Source: CAIVAT01 sp037131145 (GTDB lineage: Bacteria > Bacteroidota > Bacteroidia > Bacteroidales > FEN-979). Taken from it: 18,321 bases of DNA. The DNA lies in NCBI GenBank assembly GCA_037131145.1, contig JBAXRP010000068.1, forward strand, positions 1-18,321, read 5' to 3'. The notes under the pieces are model-generated. The model searched no databases. It was not told the DNA's origin and saw only the letters and a list, made by a program, of their open reading frames with translations. The position numbers and the translations under genes were made by a program. Below, piece after piece: positions 1 through 7,511 of the stretch (position 1 is its first letter; the number at the start of each line of letters is the position of its first letter).

Positions 1-1215
1 ATTGGCGCAGCTTTAACCGACGCTTCAGCGGAAACTTTTGCGAAAATGCCAAAAGATAAGCAGCAGGAAATTCTGCAAAACTATTTTGATCCGCAAAAGG
101 GAATTGGCTATACGCTTGCCCGAACCAACATCCACAGTTGCGATTTTTCCAGCGGCAGCTATACTTATGTTGATGAAAATGACGCCGATTTGAAATCATT
201 CTCCATTGCCCACGACAAGGAATTCCGGATACCATTCATCAAACAGGCTATTGCAGCGGCAGGCGGTAAACTTACTTTGTATGCAAGTCCCTGGAGCCCC
301 CCGGCATGGATGAAGGATAATAATAATATGTTGCAGGGTGGAAAACTGAAACCGGCTTTTTACCAAAGCTGGGCAAATTATTTTGTCAAGTTTATCAGCG
401 CTTATCAGGCGGAGGGCGTCCCGGTGTGGGGAATCAGCGTTCAGAATGAACCGATGGCAAAACAAAAGTGGGAATCCTGTATTTTTACTGCGGAAGATGA
501 AAGAGATTTTATTAAGAATTTCCTCGGACCCACTCTGAAGAAAGCTGGAATGAGCGAAAAAAAACTTATAGCCTGGGATCACAACCGCGATCTGATCTAT
601 CAGCGCGCCAGCACAATTCTTGATGATCCTGAAGCTGCAAAATACGTCTGGGGCATTGGATTTCATTGGTATGAAACCTGGACAGGCGGAGGGAATATCT
701 TCGACAATGTTAAACGTGTTGCTGAATCGTATCCCGAAAAGGCGCTTATTTTTACCGAAGGCTGCGCCGAAAGTTTCACTTTCAGTAAAATGAACGAATG
801 GAAATGGGGAGAAATTTATGGGCGGAATATGATCAATGATTTCAACAACGGCGCTGTTGGCTGGACAGATTGGAACATCTTGCTCGATGAAACCGGCGGT
901 CCGAATCATGTTCAGAATTTGTGCTTTGCGCCGCTTCATGCAAATACTAAAACCGGCGAGTTGTATTATCTGAGCTCATTTTACTATATAGGCCATTTCT
1001 CGAAATTTATCCGCCCCGGCGCTAAAAGAATCATCAGCGCGGCAAGTCGCGGACAGTTACTTACAACCGCTTTTCTGAATACCGATGGAAAAATCGCGGT
1101 TATAGTAATGAATCAAAGTGAAGATAAAATTCCATATCGTTTATGGATACATGGACAGGCTGCTGAAACAATTAGTTTACCACATTCGATACAGACTTTG
1201 GTGGTGGATTTTTGA
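1..1215 (+). CDS. GH30 family beta-glycosidase, 5'-truncated by window edge
   Basis: Retaining glycoside hydrolase of family 30 (clan GH-A), which includes beta-1,6-glucanases, glucosylceramidases and related beta-glucosidases. The reading frame is open from base 1, and the residues before the first ATG (base 46) read IGAALTDASAETFAKMP. This matches the conserved GH30 N-terminal motif, so that ATG is internal and the true start lies upstream. 404 codons are present; roughly 70-90 residues, including any signal peptide, are probably missing. The acid/base Glu is in WGISVQNEP (Glu codon 448-450) and the nucleophile Glu is in LIFTEG (757-759). The C-terminal part, from about base 1010, is the beta-sandwich typical of GH30. 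It lies 241 bases upstream of susC on the same strand, so it is probably a PUL enzyme acting on beta-glucan. I cannot decide the subfamily (GH30_1 versus GH30_3) by eye. Confidence 0.93.
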   Translation: MGAALTDASAETFAKMPKDKQQEILQNYFDPQKGIGYTLARTNIHSCDFSSGSYTYVDENDADLKSFSIAHDKEFRIPFIKQAIAAAGGKLTLYASPWSPPAWMKDNNNMLQGGKLKPAFYQSWANYFVKFISAYQAEGVPVWGISVQNEPMAKQKWESCIFTAEDERDFIKNFLGPTLKKAGMSEKKLIAWDHNRDLIYQRASTILDDPEAAKYVWGIGFHWYETWTGGGNIFDNVKRVAESYPEKALIFTEGCAESFTFSKMNEWKWGEIYGRNMINDFNNGAVGWTDWNILLDETGGPNHVQNLCFAPLHANTKTGELYYLSSFYYIGHFSKFIRPGAKRIISAASRGQLLTTAFLNTDGKIAVIVMNQSEDKIPYRLWIHGQAAETISLPHSIQTLVVDF

Positions 1216-1304
1216 CCCCTCGACCTCTTCCCCCCGGTCCCCTTCCCCAAGAATGGAAGGGGGAGCTAAAGTCCCTCCCTTTTTGGTGAGGGATTTAGGG
1301 GGGT
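1216..1304. repeat. REP-like intergenic inverted-repeat element
   Basis: A strongly C/G-skewed block starts directly after the GH30 stop codon and is unlike the AT-rich DNA that follows. It folds into two hairpins. The first pairs 1239-1246 (CCCCTTCC) with 1255-1262 (GGAAGGGG). The second pairs CTAAA+TCCCTC (1266-1270 and 1272-1277, one bulged G) with GAGGGA+TTTAG (1288-1298). From memory, intergenic elements of this style (CCCTAAATCCC...AGGGGACTTTAG) are scattered through many Bacteroidota genomes. It may also act as a 3' end or processing structure for the GH30 transcript, but no T-run follows. Only one copy is in the window, so dispersal cannot be shown here. Confidence 0.65.
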
Positions 1305-1419
1305 GAAATTAAGGAAGATATGACAAATACCATTTCATTGATTTTTTTGGCTTTTCGGAGTGGGTTCATGTTAAAACTTTTCTAACGATAATATAAATTT
1401 CCACACCAAACTTTTTTAG

Positions 1420-1427
1420 TACTTTTA
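1420..1427 (+). promoter_or_regulatory. Possible -7 promoter element upstream of susC
   Basis: TACTTTTA differs from the Bacteroidota -7 consensus TAnnTTTG at one position and lies 29 bases before the susC ATG, in a very AT-rich stretch. No clear TTTG-type -33 element is seen, so support is weak. The 152 bases between the REP-like repeat and susC are the natural place for the main promoter of the susC-susD operon. Confidence 0.22.
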
Positions 1428-1456
1428 GCATTTATTTTTCACCAAAAATTCAGGTT

Positions 1457-4400
1457 ATGCAAGAATTTATCTCGTGTAAGAGTTTTTCCAGAAGCATCAG
1501 GGTTGTTTTATCTCTCTGTTTCATAATGGGTTTTGGTTTGGTTTCTTTTGCTCAGGTTAGAACAATAACCGGAGTAGTCACTGCAAGCGACACCAAAGAA
1601 ACGCTTCCTGGCGCCACTATTCTCATCAAAGGCGCTACCGCCGGCGCTGTAACCGATATCAATGGAATGTATTCCATTACCGTAAAAACGGACAAAGCGG
1701 AGCTGGTTTTTTCTTATGTTGGTTACAATACCAAAACGATTGAGCTGGGGAAACAAACCGTTGTAGATGTGCAACTCGAACCTAAAAAAACAACCCTCGA
1801 CGAATTGGTTGTGATCGGTTATGGAACGGTGAGAAAAAGCGATCTGTCAGGTTCCGTTGGAAGCGTTAAATCGGAAGACATTACAAAAATTACATCATTC
1901 AATCCTGTCCAAAGCCTTCAGGGAAATGTGACCGGCGTACAGGTGACAACTGTTTCCGGCGAACCTGGCGCAGGCGCCGCAGTAAGAATCAGGGGGGTTG
2001 GGACTTTCGGAAACTCAAGTCCGATCTATGTGGTTGACGGCGTTATTGTGAACGATATTTCGTTTCTGAACAGCGCCGACATTACATCCATGGAGGTACT
2101 AAAGGATGCTTCTGCCTCGGCAATTTATGGCTCGCGCGGCGCCAACGGTGTTATTATGGTGACAACCAAGATTGGCAGCGCCAAAGAGGAGAAAACTGTC
2201 TTCAATTTTTCAGGAGAAATCGGGATGCAGAAGTTGGGTAAAAAAATTGATTTGCTTAGCGGACGGGACTTCGCCATTGTAAGAAATGTAATCAAACCGG
2301 GCTATTACAACAATGTTGACGCAGTTCCAAACACAGATTGGCAGGATTTGATTTTTCAAACTGCTCCGGTTTATGATTTTCAGTTGTCGGCTTCAGGTTC
2401 ATCCAAAAATATGCAATATTATATCAGCGGAGGTTATTTCAAGCAGGGAGGCATAATTGAAAAATCGAGTTATGAGCGTATCACCCTGAAAATAAACAAT
2501 ATTTATAATTTGTCGCGGTATGTAAAACTTGGGAATAACATAACGCTGGCGCCATACAGCCAGCAGGTTTCACCAGGAGTAACCTGGGCTGCATACAGAG
2601 CCTGGCCTACGCTTGTTCCATATTATCCTGATGGCAGTTTTGCGGCAGTTCCCGGTGTAGGAAATCCTCTGGCAGATCTGGCATACTCAAATAACTTCAA
2701 TAAGGGAATAAGGGGAGTTGGAAATATATACGGCGAAGTCAATTTTCTTAAAGCCTTTACTTTCAAAACCAGTTTTGGCATTGACGCCGGGTATAATAAA
2801 TCGGAAAACTTCACACCTGCCTATACTGTTTATAATCCTGAAGGAACAATCTCGATGCAGCAAAACCTCCTGAGTCGTCTTAGTAAAAACAATAATTATA
2901 ATTTTACCTGGCTGTGGGAAAATACGCTGAATTTTAAAAAGGATTTTGGTAAACATTCAATAGACGCTATTGCGGGTTACACCATGCAAAATACAACTTC
3001 CGACGGGTTCAACCTTGCTGGCGCCAACCTTATACGCGACGGATCAAGTTTCTGGTATATCCAACCCTCCTATATATACGACCCAACCAATCACGTAAAC
3101 AACATCAGCGACATTAACGAAGCGGTTGATATGAACCAGTATTATTCAATGATCTCGTTCCTGTTCCGCGTAAATTACGTTTTCAATAAAAAATACATCC
3201 TTACAGCTACTTTCAGAAGCGACGGGTCATCCAAATTTGCTCAAAATAACCGGTATGCAAACTTCCCCTCCTTTGCATTGGGTTGGAATGTTTCGCAGGA
3301 AAAATTTATGCAAAATATTTCCTGGCTGAGCAAATTGAAAGTAAGAGCAAGTTGGGGAAAACTCGGAAATGATAAAATTCCCTACTGGGACCGCTTTGCG
3401 CGGGTGGAATCTAACATTCTTACCATCTTTGGAACCAAAGGCGATCCAAACACAGGCGCCTCTTTTGGAATTAATGGCAATCCAAATTTGAAATGGGAAG
3501 TTACAACGCAAACCGACGTCGGACTTGAATTTGGTTTATTCGACAACCGGTTTACCGCTGAATTTGATTATTACAACAAACAAACTGATGATATTCTTAT
3601 TTTATTATCTGTTCCCGGATACTTTGGAAATGGCACAGGCGCCAAGGTGAGGTTCAATGCCGCTTCCGCCGTGAACAGAGGGTTTGAGTTCAACCTCGGC
3701 TGGCGCGATCAGGTTGGGAAATTCAAATATAATATCGGCGTTCTCGGAACCACCATACATAATGAAGTTCTGAAAATTGGCGGAATCAGCGGCGTTGATG
3801 ATGCGCTGTACGGCAGTTACGTTAACAATGTCCCGGTTACCCGCAGTATTGTTGGATTACCGATAGGGTCATTCTACGGATATCAAACCGATGGCGTCTT
3901 TCAAAACCAGGCTGAATTGGATGCGTACCCTCACGACGGACTTGCCGGCGTGGGCGATCTGAGATTTGTTGATATAAATGGCGATGGGAAAATTGATGGC
4001 AGGGACAGAACATTAATTGGCTCCCCAATCCCAAAATTCATTTTTGGTTTCAACTTTGGTTTTGAAATCTATGGGGTTGATTTGTCTGTCAACATTCAGG
4101 GACAGACAGGCAATAAAATCTTCAACGCAAAGGAGGTGATCAGACCTGATCCCTATAATTTTGAAAGTCACGTCCTCAATTACTGGAGTGGGGATGGTAC
4201 CAGTTCCACCGAACCCCGCCCATCCTTTGGAGGTTACAACTACACTCCATCGGATCACTATATTCAGGATGGTTCTTTCCTGAGAATACGAAATGTAATA
4301 TTGGGCTATTCGATGCCTGCCGCCTGGAGCGCTAAAATATTTATGCAAAAAATAAGATTGTACATTAAAGCAGACAACCTTTATACATTTACAAAATTTA

Positions 4401-4510
4401 CAGGCTATACCCCTGAAATTGGTAGCGACGATGTTTTATCTGCGGGTATTGATTATGGAGCTTACCCCATTACTGCTGTTTATTCAATAGGTATCAATTT
4501 AAACTTCTAA
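1457..4510 (+). CDS. SusC/RagA-family TonB-dependent outer-membrane glycan transporter
   Basis: A 1017-aa outer-membrane beta-barrel that imports oligosaccharides using TonB energy, in complex with the SusD lipoprotein. Residues 1-33 are a signal peptide (basic start, hydrophobic core, SFAQ cleavage region). Residues about 36-112 are a carboxypeptidase-D regulatory-like beta-sandwich typical of SusC proteins. The TonB-box/plug start DELVVIGYG is at residues 115-123, followed by the plug with the characteristic GANGVIMVTTK. The rest is barrel, ending in an aromatic residue (SIGINLNF), the usual signal for BAM-dependent insertion. No N-terminal anti-sigma interaction extension is visible, so regulation by a FecR/ECF pair is not indicated. 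Length matches the family. It is followed after 5 bases by susD, with tandem in-frame stops TAA-TAG, so the two are surely co-transcribed. The transported glycan is inferred from the neighbours to be a beta-glucan oligosaccharide. Confidence 0.97.
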   Translation: MQEFISCKSFSRSIRVVLSLCFIMGFGLVSFAQVRTITGVVTASDTKETLPGATILIKGATAGAVTDINGMYSITVKTDKAELVFSYVGYNTKTIELGKQTVVDVQLEPKKTTLDELVVIGYGTVRKSDLSGSVGSVKSEDITKITSFNPVQSLQGNVTGVQVTTVSGEPGAGAAVRIRGVGTFGNSSPIYVVDGVIVNDISFLNSADITSMEVLKDASASAIYGSRGANGVIMVTTKIGSAKEEKTVFNFSGEIGMQKLGKKIDLLSGRDFAIVRNVIKPGYYNNVDAVPNTDWQDLIFQTAPVYDFQLSASGSSKNMQYYISGGYFKQGGIIEKSSYERITLKINNIYNLSRYVKLGNNITLAPYSQQVSPGVTWAAYRAWPTLVPYYPDGSFAAVPGVGNPLADLAYSNNFNKGIRGVGNIYGEVNFLKAFTFKTSFGIDAGYNKSENFTPAYTVYNPEGTISMQQNLLSRLSKNNNYNFTWLWENTLNFKKDFGKHSIDAIAGYTMQNTTSDGFNLAGANLIRDGSSFWYIQPSYIYDPTNHVNNISDINEAVDMNQYYSMISFLFRVNYVFNKKYILTATFRSDGSSKFAQNNRYANFPSFALGWNVSQEKFMQNISWLSKLKVRASWGKLGNDKIPYWDRFARVESNILTIFGTKGDPNTGASFGINGNPNLKWEVTTQTDVGLEFGLFDNRFTAEFDYYNKQTDDILILLSVPGYFGNGTGAKVRFNAASAVNRGFEFNLGWRDQVGKFKYNIGVLGTTIHNEVLKIGGISGVDDALYGSYVNNVPVTRSIVGLPIGSFYGYQTDGVFQNQAELDAYPHDGLAGVGDLRFVDINGDGKIDGRDRTLIGSPIPKFIFGFNFGFEIYGVDLSVNIQGQTGNKIFNAKEVIRPDPYNFESHVLNYWSGDGTSSTEPRPSFGGYNYTPSDHYIQDGSFLRIRNVILGYSMPAAWSAKIFMQKIRLYIKADNLYTFTKFTGYTPEIGSDDVLSAGIDYGAYPITAVYSIGINLNF

Positions 4511-4515
4511 TAGAT

Positions 4516-6018
4516 ATGAGAACGCAAAAAAAATTATATATCCTCATCATTGTCGTTATTGTAGCTTTTTCTTTTGCCGGATGCAAGAAATTTCTTGAAA
4601 AAGATCTTCAGGGAACGCTTACTCAACAATTATTTCCTGTATCAGCATCCGACGCCTTGCTGGCAACCAACGCCACTTATGAAGCTCTCAGGGATTGGTC
4701 GTATAACGCAGGAGGATTTCCAATCTTCGATATCATGTCGGATGACGCCCGCAAAGGCAGCAATCCCGGCGATGCAGCCACCTCGGTAGGTCCTTATGAT
4801 TCCTTTACGCATACGCCTACGCAGGATGGTCTCGGCAGTTACTGGAACGCTTTATATGTCGGCGTGAAAAGAGCAAATGTGGTTATTGAAAAGATTCCTG
4901 CAATCGTCATGGATGAAAATTTAAAAACAAGGTATATTGCCGAAGCAAGATTTATCCGCGGGTTGATCTACTTCGACTTTGTGCGCTCATGGGGAGGCGT
5001 TCCGCTTGTCACCACAACAGAACCACCATTGAAATTACCGCGGGCTTCTGAGGACGACGTCTATGCCCTGATCATCGGGGATTTGAATTTTGCAGCGGAT
5101 AACTTACCCCTGAAATCAGGTTATCAGGGCGTTGATCTCGGAAGGGCAACCAAAGGAGCCGCTCAGGCATTGCTGGCTCGCGTCTATCTGTTCAGGAATG
5201 ATTTTATCAATGCAGAAAAATATGCCATGGATGTTATCAATACAAATGAATATGGACTGGAAGCCAAATTTATTGACGCCAATGGGGTGAATGGCAATAA
5301 CGGTACGGAATCGGTTTTTGAGGTTGGAGCTATCCAGTCTGAAAATACCTCAGGCGGGGGAAACCAGTACGCCAATACCCAGGGCGTGAGGGGAACTCCA
5401 AACCGGGGCTGGGGATTCAACCGCCCATCAGTTGATCTGCGGAATTCTTATACACCGGGCGACCCTCGATATCAGGGAACGGTAATCAACCTCGGCGATT
5501 CGATTGATGGAGTTTTAATCATTGGCGATGGGCAAACCCCAAAAATTACCAAAGCCTGGAACGGAACCGATAGCGTTACTATAGAAATACAATGTTACAA
5601 CCGGAAAGTCTGGGTTCCCGGCGATAATACCATAACCCAGTGGGGACATCATCGCAGATTAATAAGGTATGCCGACGTACTTTTGATGGCTGCTGAAGCG
5701 CTCAATGAAAATAATAAACCAACGGAAGCGTTAGTTTACCTAAATAAGGTCAGGCAACGTGCGCGACAGGGAAACAATACTATTTTGCCCGATATCACTA
5801 CTACAAACCAGGCTGAGTTGAAAGATATTATTTTTAACGAAAGGCGTCTTGAACTGGCAATGGAAGGATGGAGATTCTGGGATCTTGTAAGGACAGGAAG
5901 AGCTGCGCAGGTTTTAGATTCGCTTGGGTTTGTTGCAGGAAAACATGAACTTCTCCCTATACCGCAAAGTGAAATTGATATCTCAGAAGGATCGCTTGTT
6001 CAAAACCCGAAATGGTAA
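4516..6018 (+). CDS. SusD/RagB-family surface glycan-binding lipoprotein
   Basis: A 500-aa lipoprotein that sits as a lid on the SusC barrel and binds glycan at the cell surface. The lipoprotein signal peptide ends in the lipobox FAGC with Cys23, followed by KKF. The N-terminal SusD-like part carries the family pattern ATNATYEALRDW. The C-terminal RagB/SusD part shows RYADVLLMAAEAL starting at residue 384 and ERRLELAMEGWRFWDLVRTG starting at residue 442, both strongly diagnostic. The end LLPIPQSEI...QNPKW is also typical. It starts 5 bases after the susC stop. No specificity for beta-1,2- or beta-1,6-glucan can be read from the sequence; that comes from the flanking hydrolases. Confidence 0.97.
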   Translation: MRTQKKLYILIIVVIVAFSFAGCKKFLEKDLQGTLTQQLFPVSASDALLATNATYEALRDWSYNAGGFPIFDIMSDDARKGSNPGDAATSVGPYDSFTHTPTQDGLGSYWNALYVGVKRANVVIEKIPAIVMDENLKTRYIAEARFIRGLIYFDFVRSWGGVPLVTTTEPPLKLPRASEDDVYALIIGDLNFAADNLPLKSGYQGVDLGRATKGAAQALLARVYLFRNDFINAEKYAMDVINTNEYGLEAKFIDANGVNGNNGTESVFEVGAIQSENTSGGGNQYANTQGVRGTPNRGWGFNRPSVDLRNSYTPGDPRYQGTVINLGDSIDGVLIIGDGQTPKITKAWNGTDSVTIEIQCYNRKVWVPGDNTITQWGHHRRLIRYADVLLMAAEALNENNKPTEALVYLNKVRQRARQGNNTILPDITTTNQAELKDIIFNERRLELAMEGWRFWDLVRTGRAAQVLDSLGFVAGKHELLPIPQSEIDISEGSLVQNPKW

Positions 6019-6072
6019 TTTTTCAAGAATAATACAAATAACCAAATATTGTTTAACCCAAATTAAAAAAAA

Positions 6073-7356
6073 ATGAAAAAGCAAGTTGTTTTATTTAGCT
6101 CATTGTTTATCGCAGTGGCTCTCCTGATAGGAGTGGCGAGCTGTAAAAAGAAAACCGATACGGTAACATTTACTTTGTCCTCGCTCGTTGCCCAACTGGA
6201 TGGAGGATCTATTGATTTGAACGGGGCTTCATCTGCAAATAATGTACCTTCAAACCCAACGATTGTCGCCACTTTTTCGCTTGACGTCAATGCCGCAGGT
6301 ATAACGTCCGACAACATCATACTTTTAAGGGATTGGGACAAGAAAAACATTCCATTAACAGTAACCACATCCGGCAACAAGATTACCATCGTTCCAAATG
6401 AGGAATTGGGCAACGGAGCATTGTTTAAACTTACGTTCCCGGCAGTTTCCGCCGCCAGCGGAGAGTCAGTTGCAAGTTTTTTCCGCACTTTTTCAACTAT
6501 TGGAACATTTGTTCCAACCGGTCAGGTTGCCTACTGGAATTTCGAAGATAACGCCAACGACCAGGTAGGTACTTTTAACGCCGACAGTTTAATTAATATA
6601 ACCTATACTCCTTCATACAAAACCACTGCGGGAAAAGCTGCAACTTTCGACGGAACTACCAGCATTATCGAAATTCCCAATGCCGACCAATTAACAAATA
6701 CGGCAGAATTTTCTTTATGTTTCTGGGTGAAAACAAACTCAATTGGTCATGTTGACGCCGCAGGTAATCCCAAAGGCCATTTTGTAGTTGGGCTTGGAGC
6801 CTTCTATGGCTTTCAGTTTGAAATACAGGGCAGCTATGCTGAATGTAAGCTGGGCGCAACTTATGATTGCGGCGCGCCCGCAACAAACAGCCATGACCTC
6901 ACTTTCAATGGCGACGGACTATTTAACAATAATCCGCTGGGATGGAAAGCATGTACTTTTTGTAAATTGTTATCCCCTACCCCGGCTGAAGGAATGGCTG
7001 CTATTATTAAAGATAAATGGGCTTCTGTTGTATTCGTATTTAACGGGACAACCAAGGTAGCGTCAATGTACATCAACGGCGAAATAATGAAATCGGAAGA
7101 TTTCACCCTCGCAGATCCAACATTAAATCTTGCTACCGGGCTAAAATGGAATGGAATGCCGCCTGATGTTTATCCCAGGCTCGCTTTCGGATTCATTAAA
7201 TCAAGACAGGGTACATTGTGGGCAACGCAACCCTGGGGTGGCTATGCGATTCCAACAGCAAACCATTTCGGCGGACAGTTGGATGACATAAGAATTTTCC
7301 ATCGCGCCTTAACCGCAACCGAAATAGATTTAATGTACTCATCTGAAAAACCATAA
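6073..7356 (+). CDS. Big_5 + LamG-like lipoprotein, probable surface glycan-binding protein
   Basis: A 427-aa lipoprotein. The signal peptide ends at Cys24 in the lipobox VASC, followed by KKK. Residues about 35-145 look like a bacterial Ig-like Big_5 domain (FSLDVNAAGITSDNIILLRD, then a KITIVPNEEL strand). From about residue 152 it is a LamG/concanavalin A-like jelly roll: VAYWNFEDNANDQVG at the start, AATFDGTTSIIEIPN, FSLCFWVKT, and DDIRIFHRALTATEI near the end, all hallmarks of the fold. Four cysteines cluster in the jelly roll (C258, C266, C294, C297, the last two as CTFC). It sits 54 bases after susD, in the usual position of SusE/SusF-type surface glycan-binding proteins. No catalytic motif is seen. 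The start is supported by an A-rich leader directly before the ATG. Its function as a glycan binder is inferred from position and fold. Confidence 0.9.
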   Translation: MKKQVVLFSSLFIAVALLIGVASCKKKTDTVTFTLSSLVAQLDGGSIDLNGASSANNVPSNPTIVATFSLDVNAAGITSDNIILLRDWDKKNIPLTVTTSGNKITIVPNEELGNGALFKLTFPAVSAASGESVASFFRTFSTIGTFVPTGQVAYWNFEDNANDQVGTFNADSLINITYTPSYKTTAGKAATFDGTTSIIEIPNADQLTNTAEFSLCFWVKTNSIGHVDAAGNPKGHFVVGLGAFYGFQFEIQGSYAECKLGATYDCGAPATNSHDLTFNGDGLFNNNPLGWKACTFCKLLSPTPAEGMAAIIKDKWASVVFVFNGTTKVASMYINGEIMKSEDFTLADPTLNLATGLKWNGMPPDVYPRLAFGFIKSRQGTLWATQPWGGYAIPTANHFGGQLDDIRIFHRALTATEIDLMYSSEKP

Positions 7357-7375
7357 TTCTTTGCAAATTGATATG

Positions 7376-7409
7376 CAGAGAGGGTTTAGGAGCTTCTTAA
7401 CCCTCTCTG
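7376..7409 (+). terminator. Hairpin terminator after the susC-susD-LamG operon
   Basis: An 11-bp perfect stem, CAGAGAGGGTT (7376-7386) with AACCCTCTCTG (7399-7409), around a 12-base loop, begins 20 bases after the LamG-protein stop codon. A short T-rich stretch (TTATTTT) follows about 9 bases later rather than immediately, so it is not a textbook intrinsic terminator, but placement and stem strength fit an operon end or RNA-stabilising structure. Confidence 0.6.
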
Positions 7410-7466
7410 TATAATGGTTATTTTGCCGTTTGGTAAATATTTCAGTCCTTGTCTAAAATAAATAAT

Positions 7467-7474
7467 TACCTTTG
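7467..7474 (+). promoter_or_regulatory. Bacteroidota-type -7 element upstream of the T9SS protein
   Basis: TACCTTTG is an exact match to the TAnnTTTG consensus. It lies 37 bases before the ATG at 7512 and after the terminator at 7376-7409, so a separate transcript for the next gene is plausible. A TTG at 7449-7451 is 15 bases upstream, somewhat short of the usual spacing for the -33 element. Confidence 0.42.
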
Positions 7475-7511
7475 AGAATCTAATAATTGTACTAACTAAA
7501 AAATTAAAATC

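Noticed and set aside
46..48. ATG at 46 as the GH30 start
   Set aside because: The codons before it encode the conserved GH30 N-terminal motif and the frame is open to base 1, so this Met is internal.
196..939. Long minus-strand open frame (247 codons) inside the GH30 gene
   Set aside because: It lies fully opposite a well-conserved GH30 sequence with intact catalytic motifs; its own translation has no recognisable domain. Treated as an antisense shadow.
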